From positions 1 through 6,153 of the forward strand of contig CAZOYN010000048.1 in NCBI GenBank assembly GCA_964584135.1: a stretch of 6,153 bases of DNA. Direction: 5' to 3'. Under the pieces are notes generated by a model. The model saw only the letters and a program-made list of their open reading frames with translations, was not told the DNA's origin and made no database searches. The stretch is from CAZOYN01 sp964584135 (GTDB lineage: Bacteria; Patescibacteriota; Saccharimonadia; Saccharimonadales; UBA4665). Every line of letters begins with the position of its first letter. Position 1 is the stretch's first letter. The position numbers and the translations under genes were made by a program. This document shows, one piece after another, positions 5,416-6,153 of this stretch.

Positions 5416-5889
5416 TTAGCTTTCGCTATGCCGCGCTTTCCATTCCTGGTGTGCTTTTGGTAAATCTTGGCCAACAGAGAAAAGAAAGATCACCGTCGTA
5501 CCTTTGCCTAAAAAGGCGAAGCGTTTAGTGACTGCTTCGCGTAAACCGTCTTCACCGCCAGATTTGCGAAGTTCCGCAAGATACTTTTCGAAGGACCCGT
5601 ACTCGGCCGCGATAGCTTGCATTTCCTGGGCATTAGCCACGACTGCCCGGATCTTGGCCAGGTTACGGATGACATCCGGGTTCATAACTAGCTCTTCAAT
5701 TTCAGCTTCCTGGAACTTGGCCACCGTATCGATCTTAAAATTGGCGAAAGCTTTCTGAATGCCTGGCCACTTCTTCTCCAGGATCCGCCAGTTTAGGCCC
5801 GCCATAAAAATGACCCGGCACATTCGCTCGAAATATTCGTCGTCGCTACTTGGTTTGGTTACTGTATGGTTGTGCCAAGCTTCAGGCAT
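5416..5889 (-). CDS. DNA-3-methyladenine glycosylase I (Tag)-like protein, lacking zinc and catalytic residues of E. coli Tag
   Basis: The 157-residue product resembles the Tag family of helix-hairpin-helix DNA glycosylases, which excise 3-methyladenine from alkylated DNA. FERMCRVIFMAGLNWRILEKKW (20-41) aligns with the E. coli segment FEMICLEGQQAGLSWITVL, with W34 matching base-stacking W46. NPDVIRNLAKIRAVVANA (70-87) matches the HhH-like DAGIIRHRGKIQAIIGNA. FAFLGKGTTVIFLFSVG (124-140) matches KFVGTTICYSFMQACG. Differences matter: the E. coli Glu38 position is V26, and the zinc ligands C4, H17, H175 and C179 have no counterparts, as the N- and C-terminal ends are shorter. Tag-like proteins without these features occur in other bacteria, so this may be a divergent subfamily with a different substrate rather than a dead copy. 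The start is set by AGGAGG 4 nt upstream. The gene lies downstream of tRNA-Arg and may share its transcript. Confidence 0.85.
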   Translation of the reverse strand: MPEAWHNHTVTKPSSDDEYFERMCRVIFMAGLNWRILEKKWPGIQKAFANFKIDTVAKFQEAEIEELVMNPDVIRNLAKIRAVVANAQEMQAIAAEYGSFEKYLAELRKSGGEDGLREAVTKRFAFLGKGTTVIFLFSVGQDLPKAHQEWKARHSES

Positions 5890-5893
5890 ATTG

Positions 5894-5899
5894 CCTCCT
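5894..5899 (-). promoter_or_regulatory. Shine-Dalgarno AGGAGG of the Tag-like gene
   Basis: On the minus strand AGGAGG (5899-5894) is followed by CAAT and the ATG at 5889, fixing the start. Spacing is the same 4 nt as at the XRE gene. No clear promoter was found between here and the tRNA 3' end at 5944. Confidence 0.75.
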
Positions 5900-5943
5900 G
5901 TTAGATCCAGTTAACCATGCCAGCCGGAACCGCGCAAGCTACC

Positions 5944-6020
5944 TGGCGCGCCCGAAGAGATTCGAACTCCCGACCTTTGGTACCGGAAACCAACGCTCTA
6001 TCCAGCTGAGCTACGGGCGC
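5944..6020 (-). tRNA. tRNA-Arg, anticodon CCG
   Basis: A complete 77-nt cloverleaf with encoded CCA. The acceptor GCGCCCG pairs with CGGGCGC over 7 bp, the discriminator base is G, and CCA occupies 5946-5944. The D stem is GCTC/GAGC. The anticodon stem TTGGT/ACCAA encloses the loop TTCCGGT, placing CCG at positions 34-36, which reads the arginine codon CGG. The T arm has stem GGGAG/CTCTT (two G-U pairs) and loop TTCGAAT. It starts 17 nt after the ugd stop codon. A weak TGATAAACT extended -10-like match (6040-6032) overlaps that stop codon, so it may have its own start or be cut from a ugd transcript. Confidence 0.96.
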
Positions 6021-6037
6021 ACAGTATGATTAGTTTA

Positions 6038-6153
6038 TCATTTTTGGTCAGCGATAACGGGGGAGCGACCAATACTGTAATACGTAAAGCCGGCTTTTTT
6101 CATTTCCTCAGGTTGGAAAATATTACGCCCATCAAAGATTAGCGCTTGTTTAA
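6038..6153 (-). CDS. ugd: UDP-glucose 6-dehydrogenase, C-terminal 37 residues only
   Basis: An open frame entering from the right edge encodes 37 residues before TGA at 6040-6038. It contains ALIFDGRNIFQPEEMKKAGF, then TYYSIGR, the characteristic C-terminal end of the UDP-glucose/GDP-mannose dehydrogenase family (a DGRN...GF.Y.SIGR pattern). The full enzyme oxidises UDP-glucose to UDP-glucuronate with two NAD+, supplying surface polysaccharide precursors. The catalytic cysteine and the NAD-binding domain lie outside the window, so a related UDP-sugar dehydrogenase cannot be excluded. The gene is truncated by the window edge, not visibly broken. Confidence 0.85.
   Translation of the reverse strand, partial: KQALIFDGRNIFQPEEMKKAGFTYYSIGRSPVIADQK

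Noticed and set aside
5410..5417. ACGTCGTT shared with the imperfect palindrome at 1621-1628 as a repeated operator
   Set aside because: Only 8 bases match, the second copy is at the end of a coding region rather than a promoter, and chance is a sufficient explanation.
6023..6028. CATACT as a -10 box for tRNA-Arg
   Set aside because: It would put the transcription start inside the tRNA. The weaker TAAACT further upstream fits better but is also unconvincing.

Overview
The window reads as about 6.1 kb of a compact bacterial chromosome, most likely from a candidate-phyla-radiation (Patescibacteria) organism, perhaps Saccharibacteria-like. That placement is an inference from gene content and style: small intergenic gaps, a murA with an added DNA-binding domain, a zinc-less Tag-like glycosylase, and several genes whose promoters sit directly on the start codon. 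TGA serves as a normal stop (murB, ugd), which argues against the lineages that read TGA as glycine. No transposase, integrase, CRISPR array or phage gene is visible.

Layout, left to right. Positions 1-30 hold the 5' end of a tRNA on the minus strand, close to bacterial tRNA-Gly(UCC), with its own TGGTATAAT promoter. Next (62-1582, minus) is a 506-residue fusion of an XRE-type helix-turn-helix to a complete MurA enzyme. It is divergent from glyA (1673-2950, plus), and the 90-bp gap carries two outward-facing extended -10 promoters and two palindromes. glyA converges on an unrecognised 170-residue gene (2947-3459, minus), and their stop codons overlap. Then come a 21-codon reading frame overlapping the end of murB, and murB itself (3554-4582, minus). 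murB is divergent from a second XRE regulator (4640-5206, plus). After a short gap with a hairpin and a possible 28-residue ORF come a Tag-like DNA glycosylase gene (5416-5889, minus), tRNA-Arg(CCG) (5944-6020, minus) and the last 37 codons of a UDP-glucose 6-dehydrogenase gene (6038-6153, minus).

How the genes work together. MurA and MurB catalyse the two consecutive steps that convert UDP-GlcNAc to UDP-MurNAc, the first committed steps of peptidoglycan synthesis. Each is tied to an XRE DNA-binding domain, by fusion for MurA and by divergent adjacency for MurB. glyA supplies glycine and one-carbon units, and ugd makes UDP-glucuronate, another UDP-sugar for the cell surface.

Two styles of gene start are visible. 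murA, glyA, the 170-residue gene and murB have a -10 box 7-10 nt before the ATG, so their transcripts should be almost leaderless. The XRE gene and the glycosylase gene instead have AGGAGG exactly 4 nt before the ATG. The most interesting possibility is that the HTH-MurA fusion is a bifunctional enzyme-regulator that binds the palindrome inside its own promoter.
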